Made by a program: the position numbers and the translations under genes
The notes under the pieces: model-generated
The model's input: only the letters and a program-made list of their open reading frames with translations
Database searches by the model: none
Told to the model about the DNA's origin: nothing
DNA from: Chitinophaga pinensis
GTDB taxonomy: Bacteria; Bacteroidota; Bacteroidia; Chitinophagales; Chitinophagaceae
Assembly: GCA_945870985.1 (NCBI GenBank)
Contig: CAMBUH010000005.1
Location: 1 to 36,187 of the forward strand
Reading direction: 5' to 3'
DNA: 36,187 nucleotides
Part shown: one piece after another, positions 8,925-17,760 of the stretch
Position numbering within the stretch: position 1 is the first letter of the stretch
Layout of the letters: each line of letters opens with the position of its first letter

Positions 8925-10658
8925 ATGAAACAATCAAAATTGAGAATCATTCTGGCAGGGGTTGCCGCAGTTATCGTACTAGCTGTATCCTGCTCTAAAA
9001 GTTTTTTAGATAAAAATCCTATTGGTTCTTTGGACCAAAATACCCTCGCCAACAAAGCAGGGGTTGAGGGCTTATTAATCGGTGCCTATTCATTGTTAGA
9101 CGGTTACGGCGGTGCCGGTGGCGGCTGGCAAAGTGCCGGCTCTAACTGGGTATACGGTGGAGTTACTTCCGATGATGCCTACAAAGGGTCTGACCCCGGT
9201 GACCAAGCAGATATCGTTCCTATCGAAACCTATGCACCCACTGCCTCCAATGGTTATTTTAACCAAAAATGGCAAGCTGTGTATGATGGTATCCAGCGTT
9301 GCAATGATGTATTGCGCATTATGGCAGCTGCTACTGATATCTCTGCTGCTGATAAACTGAGAATAGAAGGACAAGCCCGTTATCTGCGTGCCCACTACCA
9401 TATGGAAGCTAAGAAAATGTGGAATAATGTACCTTTTGTAGACGAAAAAATTACCTACGCTGCCGGAAACTTCAATGTTCCCAACACAGCAGATATCTGG
9501 CCTAACATTATAGCTGATCTGGATTATGCGATTACCAATTTACCTGCAACACAAAGTCAGGTGGGCCGTGTAAATTCATGGGCTGCGAAGTGTTTAAAAG
9601 CCAAAGCGTTGATGTTTAGACGTGATTATGCTGCTGCATTACCCATCCTGAAAGATGTGGTTGCCAATGGAGTTACTGCCAAGGGTTTAAAATACGACCT
9701 GCAAGCTAACTTTTTCGACAATTTTAATGCAGAAACTAAAAATTCTGCAGAAGCAGTATTCTCTTGTCAGCAATCCGTTAATGATAATTCGAATGGTAGT
9801 AACGGTGGCTGGGGAGATGTGTTGAACTTCCCTTACAATGGCGGACCCGGTGGATGCTGCGGTTTCTATCAGCCTTCTGTAAGCTTGGCTAACTCATTTA
9901 AGGTAGATGCTAATGGACTTCCTTTATTGGATACCTGGAATGCTTCTGATCTGAAAAACGACCAAGGCATTAACTCTACAGCAGCTTATACGCCTGATGT
10001 AACTACGCCTGTAGATCCTCGTATTGATTACACCATGGGTAGAAGAGGTATTCCTTATCTGGATTGGGGAACACATCCGGGTAATGACTGGATTCGCGAC
10101 CAAAACAATGGCGGACCTTATTCGCCTATTAAAAACGTTTATTTCAAGCGTCAGGCGGGTGCCTTAACAGATAACTCATTCTGGACTGCTGGTGTATCTG
10201 CTAATAATTACACTTTTATCCGCTTTGCCGACGTATTGTTGTGGACAGCGGAGTGCGAAGTAGAAGTAGGTTCTTTGGCAAATGCAGTTACTTTGGTAAA
10301 CCGTGTAAGAAGCCGTATGAAGGATAATCCTTCAAGGTGGGTAAAGAATGCTGGCGGAGCAAACGCAGCTAACTACCAGATTGGATTGTATACAGCATTC
10401 GCAGATCAGGCTACTGGTCGTAAAGCCGTTCGCTTCGAAAGAAAACTGGAACTGGCTATGGAAGGACATCGTTTCTTCGACCTTGTTCGTTATGGAACAG
10501 CTGATGTAGAATTGAATGCCTTTATTGCTAAGGAAAAGGCAAGGAGAACGTATTTTACAAATTCTGTTTTTACCAAGGGTAAAAACGAGTACTTCCCTTT
10601 ACCTCAGACACAAATTGATCTGAGCAAGGGCACGCTCAAGCAGAACCCTGGTTTCTAA
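8925..10658 (+). CDS. SusD/RagB-family nutrient-binding lipoprotein
   Basis: This 577-residue surface lipoprotein is the partner of the SusC-type receptor and forms the lid over its barrel. The lipobox LAVSC gives lipidated Cys23, followed by SKSFLDKNP, a typical SusD start. The N-terminal SusD-like TPR region covers roughly residues 30-230 (RYLRAHYHMEAKKMW is typical), and the RagB/SusD C-terminal region carries the conserved ends AVRFERKLELAMEGHRFFDLVR and EYFPLPQTQI, finishing in LKQNPGF. A Gly/Cys-rich loop GGPGGCCGF near residue 305 probably lies in the ligand-binding face. A strong hairpin terminator lies 22 bases after its stop. Confidence 0.94.
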   Translation: MKQSKLRIILAGVAAVIVLAVSCSKSFLDKNPIGSLDQNTLANKAGVEGLLIGAYSLLDGYGGAGGGWQSAGSNWVYGGVTSDDAYKGSDPGDQADIVPIETYAPTASNGYFNQKWQAVYDGIQRCNDVLRIMAAATDISAADKLRIEGQARYLRAHYHMEAKKMWNNVPFVDEKITYAAGNFNVPNTADIWPNIIADLDYAITNLPATQSQVGRVNSWAAKCLKAKALMFRRDYAAALPILKDVVANGVTAKGLKYDLQANFFDNFNAETKNSAEAVFSCQQSVNDNSNGSNGGWGDVLNFPYNGGPGGCCGFYQPSVSLANSFKVDANGLPLLDTWNASDLKNDQGINSTAAYTPDVTTPVDPRIDYTMGRRGIPYLDWGTHPGNDWIRDQNNGGPYSPIKNVYFKRQAGALTDNSFWTAGVSANNYTFIRFADVLLWTAECEVEVGSLANAVTLVNRVRSRMKDNPSRWVKNAGGANAANYQIGLYTAFADQATGRKAVRFERKLELAMEGHRFFDLVRYGTADVELNAFIAKEKARRTYFTNSVFTKGKNEYFPLPQTQIDLSKGTLKQNPGF

Positions 10659-10680
10659 TTATTTTCACTAAGATTTATAT

Positions 10681-10709
10681 AAAGAGGCCATGTATTACAT
10701 GGCCTCTTT
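10681..10709 (+). terminator. Strong hairpin terminator between susD and the FG-GAP gene
   Basis: AAAGAGGCCATGT (10681-10693) and its exact complement ACATGGCCTCTTT (10697-10709) form a 13-bp stem with a 3-base loop, followed by CTTATTTTTAT. This has the form of an intrinsic terminator. The next start codon is only 26 bases further, so it may attenuate rather than end the operon. Confidence 0.88.
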
Positions 10710-10735
10710 CTTATTTTTATGGATATTGTGCTGCT

Positions 10736-13700
10736 ATGCTATTCGCGCTAAAAAAAACACTGCTTCTAACAAGCTTTTCTGTTAGTATTTCTCGTTTTGG
10801 ATATGGGTTACTGCTTTGCATTTTGATTGCCTCCTGCAGTAAACCCACCTTATTCGAAGCCATTCCTTCTGCTCAATCTGGCATTCATTTTGCCAACAAT
10901 ATTAATGAAACGGATTCTGTTAACGTACTCGACTTTGAGAACGTATATAATGGGGGAGGCATAGGTGTAGGGGATTTTAATAATGATGGCTTGCAGGACA
11001 TCTATTTTTCGGGTAACCTGGTTTCTAATAAACTCTATATAAACAAAGGCAATTTTTCTTTCGAAGACATTACCGCTTCCGCAGGTGTGGGCGGCGAGGG
11101 CAAATGGTGTAGAGGTGTTTCTGTGGTTGACATAAATAACGATGGCCGCCAGGATATTTATGTTTGTGCAACCCTATTAAAAGATTCTGTTAAGCGCGAG
11201 CATTTATTATATGTGAATCAGGGTCTGGATAAGTTCGGTAACCCCTATTTCATCAATCAGGCTAAAGAATATGGACTGGGATTAACCAGTCATGGCACCA
11301 TGGCAGCCTTTTTCGATTATGATAATGATGGCGACTTGGATGTATATATCGCCAATAACGAAATAGTAAAGAATGATTTTCCGAATCGCTTTCGTCCGGT
11401 TTCAAAAGATGGAACACATCCTAATACGGATCAGTTAATGCGGAACGATTATGATGATGCACTGCAGCATCCTGTGTTTACGAATGTATCTAAAGCCGCG
11501 GGCATTTTGGTGGAGGGGTATGCCCATGCAGTTAGTATTGCCGATTTTAATCGCGATGGCTGGAAAGATATTTATGTGAGCAACGATTATTTGTCGAGCG
11601 ACTTACTCTGGATCAATAATCAGAACGGCACATTCACCGATCAGTTGGCGGTTTATTTCAAGCACACTTCCGCCAATGCAATGGGCAATGATGTGATTGA
11701 CGTGAACAACGATGGATTAAGTGATGTGATTGCACTGGATATGAATCCGGAAGACAATTACCGAAAAAAAATGATGCTTAACCCCAATAGCTATCAAACC
11801 TATCAGAATTTAGAGTACTTCAATTATCATTTCCAATATGTGCGTAATACACTCCAAATTAATCAGGGCCCGCGCGTAGTAGAGAATGATACTATTGGAG
11901 CACCAGTATTTAGTGATCTGGCTTTTTATGCAGGGGTAGCAGAAACCGATTGGAGTTGGACGCCGCTGGTAGCAGATTACGATAACGATGGCAATCGGGA
12001 CATCATCATAACCAATGGATTTCCGAAAGATGTTACAGACCACGATTTTGTCGCCTTCAGAAATACTTCTTATGCAGTAGCTTCTAAAAAGCAATTACTC
12101 TCTCAGATTCCTGAAGTAAAAATTAAAAATTATGCCTATAAAAATCTAGGAAATTTACAATTTTCGAATACAACGGATGAGTGGGGACTAACCGCGCCCA
12201 GTTTTTCTAATGGTGCCGTATATGCCGATTTAGATAATGATGGTGACCTGGATATGGTAGTTAATAATATCAATGATGAAGCTGGGGTATATAAAAATAC
12301 ACTTCAACAAAAAAAGAAAGAGGGGGCCAACTATTTGCAAATTGTATTAGAAGGGGATTCGCTTAACCGGCAAGGTATAGGAACTTGGGTTGAATTATAT
12401 TTTGGCAGAGGTAATCGCCTGAGTTTAGAAAGTAGTCCTTACCGGGGCTACCTTTCTTCCGTAGACCCTATAGCCCATTTTGGTTTAGGAAATGATACAG
12501 TGGTAGATTCAATCGTAGTGCGCTGGCAAAATGGATTGCAGCAAACCCTGCAAAAGGTTAAGGCGAATCAGCGAATAACCTTTAAAAAATCAGCCGCTGT
12601 TCAGGTAGATGTGCCCACACAAAATATGCTGGCTTCTCAAGCAATTTTTAGGAATATTTCCCGGCAAGCTGCATTGGGATATAAGCAGGAAGAAAAAGAC
12701 TTTATAGATTTCAACATACAAAAACTAATTCCGCATAAGTTTTCTGAATACGGACCTGCATTGGCAGTGGGAGATGTAGATGGGAATGGACTAGAGGATC
12801 TTGTAATGGGCGGGTCTTTCTCATTTAGCGCACAGATATTTTGCCAGCAAAAGGATGGACGATTTATTCAAAAGCCCCTTTTGGCAGGTGCTGATATAAA
12901 TACGAAACGCTGGGAAGATGAGGGCATGATTTTGTTTGATGCAGATGGCGACAAGGATTTAGATATATACATTGCCAGTGGCGGTTATGAGAATGAGAGA
13001 AATACGAGTGTCTATCAGGATAAGTTGTATGTAAATGATGGCCGTGGCAATTTTAGTTTGCACACGAATGCATTGCCAAAGGAATACACCAGTAAAATGT
13101 GTGTGCGCGCTTTTGATTATGATAAGGATGGTGATTTGGATTTACTGGTTACTGGTAGAGTGGATCCATGGAATTATCCGAAGCCTGTGTCGAGTTTTTT
13201 ATTTAGAAATGACACAAGAGATACTACTATTCGTTTTACGGATGTAACTGCCTCTGTAGCGCCGGCTCTAAAAAATATCGGATTAATATGTGATGCCCTG
13301 TGTAGTGATGTTAACGGCGACGGCTGGACGGATGTGTTACTGGCAGGTGAGTGGATGGCACCCACGTATTTGCAAAATCAACAAGGTAAGCTGGTGCTGC
13401 AATCTATGGGAACTGTTATTGCCGGGAAAACCGGTTGGTGGAATTCTATTGCTGCCGGCGATTTTGATAAAGATGGTGATATTGATTATGTGCTGGGCAA
13501 TATGGGTAAAAACAGTTTTTATCGGGCCGATGCCAATCATCCTGTTCGAATATTTGGCGGTGACTTTGATAAAAATGGCAGTTATGATGCAATACCTTCT
13601 TTGTTTCTGCCGGATATTAAGGGGAGAAAAAAAGAGTTTCCTGCCCAAAGCAGAGATGATTTAGTGAAGCAGATGATTAGTATGCGGAATCGATTTCAGA

Positions 13701-14356
13701 ATTATAAGGGGTATGCAGTAGCTGGTATAGAAGAAGTGCTTTCGCCCGAGCAGAAAAAAATGGCGATTCAGTTTTCGGCAACAGAGTTTTCATCTGTTTT
13801 GCTGAAAAATAATGGGAAGGGAAATTTTGAGATGATTTCGTTGCCACGCGAAGCACAATATTCTACGTTGAATGGTATGGTAGTAGATGATTTTACGGGT
13901 GATGGTAATCTGGATATTGCTATCAATACCAATGATTATGGCACAGAGGTTTCTGTAGGAAGATATGACGCCTTAAATGGATTGGTGTTACAGGGAGATG
14001 GTAAAGGGAACTTTACACCACTCAGTATTTTGCAAAGTGGTATTTTTTTACCAGGCAATGGGAAGGCGATAGTTCAGATTGCCGGCGCCAATGGATATAG
14101 CTGTTTAGCAGCCAGCGAAAATCGTGGACCGCTTCGGTTGTTTCAATTAAAAGAACCGCGCACTATCATTCCGGTATTACCCAACGAAATTAGTGCCACC
14201 CTTTTTTGGAAAGATGGCAGCAAAACTAAGCGTGAGTTATATTATGGATCTTCATTTCAGTCGCAATCCGGCAGACATATTTCAGTAAGCAAGCAAGTAA
14301 CCAAAGTAGAAATAACTCAATTATCCGGCAGCAAGCGCCTAGTATCCCTTCAATAA
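10736..14356 (+). CDS. FG-GAP/VCBS repeat and ASPIC/UnbV lipoprotein
   Basis: This 1206-residue lipoprotein has a long signal peptide with lipobox IASC (Cys34). Two blocks of FG-GAP/VCBS beta-propeller repeats flank an ASPIC/UnbV domain. At least 13 calcium-loop motifs of the DxNxDG type are visible, for example DFNNDGLQD, DYDNDGDLD, DFNRDGWKD, DVNGDGWTD and DFDKDGDID. The ASPIC/UnbV domain (roughly residues 540-620) contains GIGTWVELYFG, SSPYRGYLSS, HFGLG and VDSIVVRWQNG. Such proteins are common next to SusC/SusD pairs in Bacteroidota but their biochemical role is not established; a surface binding or scaffold function is inferred. It follows susD after the hairpin terminator and is followed after 12 bases by the haloperoxidase-like gene, so those two are very likely co-translated from one message. 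Confidence 0.9.
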   Translation: MLFALKKTLLLTSFSVSISRFGYGLLLCILIASCSKPTLFEAIPSAQSGIHFANNINETDSVNVLDFENVYNGGGIGVGDFNNDGLQDIYFSGNLVSNKLYINKGNFSFEDITASAGVGGEGKWCRGVSVVDINNDGRQDIYVCATLLKDSVKREHLLYVNQGLDKFGNPYFINQAKEYGLGLTSHGTMAAFFDYDNDGDLDVYIANNEIVKNDFPNRFRPVSKDGTHPNTDQLMRNDYDDALQHPVFTNVSKAAGILVEGYAHAVSIADFNRDGWKDIYVSNDYLSSDLLWINNQNGTFTDQLAVYFKHTSANAMGNDVIDVNNDGLSDVIALDMNPEDNYRKKMMLNPNSYQTYQNLEYFNYHFQYVRNTLQINQGPRVVENDTIGAPVFSDLAFYAGVAETDWSWTPLVADYDNDGNRDIIITNGFPKDVTDHDFVAFRNTSYAVASKKQLLSQIPEVKIKNYAYKNLGNLQFSNTTDEWGLTAPSFSNGAVYADLDNDGDLDMVVNNINDEAGVYKNTLQQKKKEGANYLQIVLEGDSLNRQGIGTWVELYFGRGNRLSLESSPYRGYLSSVDPIAHFGLGNDTVVDSIVVRWQNGLQQTLQKVKANQRITFKKSAAVQVDVPTQNMLASQAIFRNISRQAALGYKQEEKDFIDFNIQKLIPHKFSEYGPALAVGDVDGNGLEDLVMGGSFSFSAQIFCQQKDGRFIQKPLLAGADINTKRWEDEGMILFDADGDKDLDIYIASGGYENERNTSVYQDKLYVNDGRGNFSLHTNALPKEYTSKMCVRAFDYDKDGDLDLLVTGRVDPWNYPKPVSSFLFRNDTRDTTIRFTDVTASVAPALKNIGLICDALCSDVNGDGWTDVLLAGEWMAPTYLQNQQGKLVLQSMGTVIAGKTGWWNSIAAGDFDKDGDIDYVLGNMGKNSFYRADANHPVRIFGGDFDKNGSYDAIPSLFLPDIKGRKKEFPAQSRDDLVKQMISMRNRFQNYKGYAVAGIEEVLSPEQKKMAIQFSATEFSSVLLKNNGKGNFEMISLPREAQYSTLNGMVVDDFTGDGNLDIAINTNDYGTEVSVGRYDALNGLVLQGDGKGNFTPLSILQSGIFLPGNGKAIVQIAGANGYSCLAASENRGPLRLFQLKEPRTIIPVLPNEISATLFWKDGSKTKRELYYGSSFQSQSGRHISVSKQVTKVEITQLSGSKRLVSLQ

Positions 14357-14368
14357 AAACAGTTCTGT

Positions 14369-15685
14369 ATGGTAAGTAATTTGTGTAAGAAAGGAATAGT
14401 AGTTGCTCTTCTTTTAGCAACCGTTGGGTGTAATACAAGGTCTGCCAATGATGTTTCTTCAGTGGATGTTTTATTGGCAAACGAAGATCAACTAACGCAG
14501 GTAATCATCTATGATGTGTTTACACCTCCGGTGAGTAGTCGTATTTATGTATATGCATCATTGGCTTCCTATGAGGCAATCAGGCATGCAAATTCGGGAA
14601 CTACTTCTATCACAGAAAAATTACATGGCTTTGCCCCTATGCCACAACCGGAAGCGGGCAAACAATATGATTATACACTGGCTGCCACCAAAGCGTTTTT
14701 TACTTCGGTTCGTAAAATGGTATTTTCGGTGGATTCTTTAACCAAGTATGAGAATTCGGTGTATAACAGATTCAAGCAACAATTGGATAAAGAAACCTAT
14801 GAACGCTCGCTATTATTTGGAGAAGCCGTGGGTAAGCAGGTGTTGGCAAGAGCTATTACAGACGGATATATCAAGTCGAGAGGAAAGCCTAAATTCTTGG
14901 GCTCCAGTGACCCTGGAAAATGGCGCCCTACGCCGCCGGATTATTTAGATGGAGTTGAGTGGTGTTGGAACACGATGAAGCCTTTGGTGTTAGATTCGGC
15001 ATCACAATGCAAGCCAGTACCACCCCCTGTGTATAGCACCGATACGGCCAGTATGTTTTTCCAAGAGGCAAAAGAAGTGTATACCATCGGAAAAAATTTA
15101 ACAGAGGAGCAGCGAACCATTGCCCGTTATTGGGACGACAATCCTTTTGTGATTGAGCATTCCGGACATATGATGTTTGGCAATAAAAAAATTACGCCTG
15201 GGGGTCACTGGATGGGAATTGCGGCAATTGCTGCCAAGCAAAGTAAGGTAGATGCGGTAGCAACGGCACGTGGCTTTGCTTTAACTGCGGTGGCATTGTA
15301 CGATGCTTTTATAGCCTGTTGGGATGAGAAATACAGAAGTTCGGTAGTGCGCCCGGTTACGGTTATCAACGAATTGATTGATAAAAACTGGGTTGCCTTT
15401 TTACAAACTCCGCCCTTCCCAGAATATACAAGTGGGCACAGCACCATTACTGCATCTGCGGCAACCATATTGGCAGAATTATACGGAAAGAACTATGCTT
15501 TTTTAGATACCAGCGACCTGGCCTATATTGGCATGCAACGAAATTTTACTTCTTTTGAAGCAGCTGCTGCAGAAGCTTCCATTAGCAGGGTGTATGGAGG
15601 AATCCATTACAGAAATAGTGTAGATCAGGGGGCAGCTGCAGGAAAAAAAGTGGGCCAGCTGATTGTTGATCGGGTAATTAGATAG
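14369..15685 (+). CDS. Vanadium-dependent haloperoxidase/PAP2-fold lipoprotein
   Basis: This 438-residue protein has a lipoprotein signal peptide (lipobox TVGC, Cys21). Its C-terminal half has the vanadium haloperoxidase/acid phosphatase fold. All seven residues of the vanadate/phosphate pocket are visible at canonical spacing: Lys321 and Arg328 in KYRSSVVRP, Ser355-Gly356-His357 in YTSGHST, and Arg407 and His413 in SRVYGGIHYR. The gaps of 7 (Lys to Arg) and 6 (Arg to His) equal those of Curvularia chloroperoxidase (K353-R360, R490-H496). It may therefore be a phosphatase or a halide-oxidising enzyme; sequence alone does not separate these. It acts outside the cytoplasm, and its pairing with the FG-GAP/ASPIC gene suggests a shared substrate. 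Confidence 0.9.
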   Translation: MVSNLCKKGIVVALLLATVGCNTRSANDVSSVDVLLANEDQLTQVIIYDVFTPPVSSRIYVYASLASYEAIRHANSGTTSITEKLHGFAPMPQPEAGKQYDYTLAATKAFFTSVRKMVFSVDSLTKYENSVYNRFKQQLDKETYERSLLFGEAVGKQVLARAITDGYIKSRGKPKFLGSSDPGKWRPTPPDYLDGVEWCWNTMKPLVLDSASQCKPVPPPVYSTDTASMFFQEAKEVYTIGKNLTEEQRTIARYWDDNPFVIEHSGHMMFGNKKITPGGHWMGIAAIAAKQSKVDAVATARGFALTAVALYDAFIACWDEKYRSSVVRPVTVINELIDKNWVAFLQTPPFPEYTSGHSTITASAATILAELYGKNYAFLDTSDLAYIGMQRNFTSFEAAAAEASISRVYGGIHYRNSVDQGAAAGKKVGQLIVDRVIR

Positions 15686-15740
15686 TGAATAGACATATAG
15701 TACTTCCTCAACTTTAGAGATTCGCATTAAGCCCTATTTC

Positions 15741-15770
15741 TTTGTTGCCGGTAGGATTCAGGTATCTTTA
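15741..15770 (+). promoter_or_regulatory. Promoter of the T9SS-exported protein gene
   Basis: TTTG at 15741-15744, an 18-base spacer and TATCTTTA at 15763-15770 match the Bacteroidota -33/-7 pattern with one mismatch in the -7 box. Initiation would fall near 15777, about 40 bases before the ATG at 15818. This suggests the gene is not simply the last member of the preceding operon. Confidence 0.5.
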
Positions 15771-15817
15771 ATCAATCATTTACAGGTTGGCAGTCAACAT
15801 AGGGTGACAGGCACTAC

Positions 15818-17752
15818 ATGAAAAAAATCATCTTTGGAATTTTACTGAGTATTAGCCTGTTTAATGGAGGCATGGCACAGGTATGTTCCGGTAGTTTAGG
15901 CGATCCCATACTAAAAGTAACATTCGGGTCAGACGCCACCACCAAAGGCCCATTACGTTCGGGGATTACCAATTTAATTTATACGGGTAGTGGTTGCCCG
16001 AATGACGGGCAGTATGCCATTACCAATATGTCGTTTGGCTGCTGGGGTAATAGCTGGCATTTAATGGTGGGAGACCATACCGGTGATGTGGGAGGCCGAT
16101 TTATGATTGTAAATGCTTCTCCTGATCCGAATACTTTTTATGTGGATACTATTCAGGGACTTTGTGGGGGAGTAACCTATGAGATGGCCGTTTTTATTGC
16201 CAATATATTGCGTTCCTCCAGTTGTGGGGGAAAGGGGGTTATGCCCAACCTAACTTTTACCATCGAAAATTTAACTGGTACGGTATTGCATAGTTATCAA
16301 ACAGGGGATATACCTGTAGAAAATCAGAAAGTTTGGAAAAAATTTGGCACATTATTTCAGGCGCCTGCTGGTGTGGGTAAGCTGATTTTACGCATCGTAA
16401 ATAATGCACCTGGTGGAATTAACTGTGGCAATGATTTCGCATTGGATGATATTACTTTTCGGGCATGTGGGCCCATTATAGCCGCTCAGATTGATGGTAG
16501 GCAGGTTGCCGAATTAGACATTTGTGAAAATGTGCAGCAGCCAATTGTATTTGCTGCCCAACTTCCTACTTCATTTATTCAGCCTCGGATTCAGTGGCAG
16601 CTAAGCTTGGATACCGGTAAAACATTTACTGATATTACCGGGGAACAATCAACCAACTTTTTACGAAAAAATACACCAGGCGGAAGCTATCAATACAGGG
16701 CTATGGTTTACGAAGCTGCCAATGCTTCCTCACCGGCTTGCCGGTTCTCGTCTAATATCACCATAGTAAATATCAATCCAATGCCTATTCAAACGGCGCC
16801 CACTAAATTTTTTGGTTGTGCTGGTTCGGATTTTTATTTACAGTCGGTAGAAGGCACTGGCCTCAGCTATCAATGGCAGGGACCGAATGGCTTTACTGCT
16901 TCGGTAAAAGATCCGATTATAAAAAATATCACCTATGCAGATTCCGGATTGTACCAGGTGCGTATTATTACCGATAGAGCCTGCGAGCGAACGGATAGTT
17001 TTTATATTCGGGTATACCCGGGCACCTATTTAGCAGCGGATTCCGGTGGAACGATTTGTGAAGGAGAAGAAATAGTATTACGCGCCCAAGGGGAAGGGCA
17101 GTTCAGGTGGACCCCCTCTACTGGTTTATCTGATAGCGCTTCCCCTAATCCCAAGGCCCAACCGATTGTAACCACGTATTATCAAGTAATGCTCACCAAT
17201 CGATATGGCTGTAAAGATTCTTCAGAAGTAGTGGTGCGGGTGAACCCAAAACTAAGGGTAGGTGCAGGACCCGACCGGGGAATGTTCGAGGGGGACACAT
17301 TGATGTTACAAGGTTCGGTAATTGGTGATCCGTTAGATTTTTACTGGCTGCCCAATCAATGGATGAATGATGCAAAACTATTAAAGCCAATTGTTAGGGC
17401 TACCGATAATATCCGGTACACCTTATATGCCACTTCTAAGTTTGGCTGTACGATTCAACAGGATGATGTAAAGATTAGCGTGTATAAAAAACTGCGTATT
17501 CCTAATTCATTTTCACCCAATGGCGATGGGATACATGATCGATGGGTAATTGAGAATGGGAATACGTATCCAAATGGAATCGTATCTGTTTTTAGCAGGA
17601 ATGGAAGCTTGGTATATACTGCAAAAGCTACTGCCGTTAACTGGGATGGAACCTTGCAATATAAGATTCTGCCCGTAGGAACCTATTATTATGTAATTGA
17701 TTTGGGGATCAATCGACCTCCAGTTTCAGGTTGGATTTGGTTGGCAAGATAA
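15818..17752 (+). CDS. Secreted Ig-like protein with T9SS type B sorting domain
   Basis: This 644-residue protein has a signal peptide (residues 1-20, ending GMAQ) and a C-terminal gliding-motility-associated (type B) T9SS sorting domain from about residue 560. The domain is recognised by IPNSFSPNGDGIHDRW, VFSRNGSLVY, NWDG and PVGTYYYVIDL. The N-terminal part (about 21-215) is a Cys-containing beta-rich module with FALDDITFRAC, like the carbohydrate-binding-like modules of large Bacteroidota surface proteins. The middle has two or three Ig/PKD-like modules (SYQWQGPNGFTA, YADSGLYQVRII, FRWTPSTGLSD). It should be exported by T9SS and attached to or released from the surface, with an adhesin or glycan-binding role inferred. 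It converges with the GH16 gene, with 8 bases between the stops. Confidence 0.85.
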   Translation: MKKIIFGILLSISLFNGGMAQVCSGSLGDPILKVTFGSDATTKGPLRSGITNLIYTGSGCPNDGQYAITNMSFGCWGNSWHLMVGDHTGDVGGRFMIVNASPDPNTFYVDTIQGLCGGVTYEMAVFIANILRSSSCGGKGVMPNLTFTIENLTGTVLHSYQTGDIPVENQKVWKKFGTLFQAPAGVGKLILRIVNNAPGGINCGNDFALDDITFRACGPIIAAQIDGRQVAELDICENVQQPIVFAAQLPTSFIQPRIQWQLSLDTGKTFTDITGEQSTNFLRKNTPGGSYQYRAMVYEAANASSPACRFSSNITIVNINPMPIQTAPTKFFGCAGSDFYLQSVEGTGLSYQWQGPNGFTASVKDPIIKNITYADSGLYQVRIITDRACERTDSFYIRVYPGTYLAADSGGTICEGEEIVLRAQGEGQFRWTPSTGLSDSASPNPKAQPIVTTYYQVMLTNRYGCKDSSEVVVRVNPKLRVGAGPDRGMFEGDTLMLQGSVIGDPLDFYWLPNQWMNDAKLLKPIVRATDNIRYTLYATSKFGCTIQQDDVKISVYKKLRIPNSFSPNGDGIHDRWVIENGNTYPNGIVSVFSRNGSLVYTAKATAVNWDGTLQYKILPVGTYYYVIDLGINRPPVSGWIWLAR

Positions 17753-17760
17753 GGATTCTG

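Noticed and set aside
13035-13664. Open frames on both strands inside the FG-GAP gene
   Set aside because: They are shadows of the repeat-rich coding sequence, which has a strong, continuous protein signal in its own frame.
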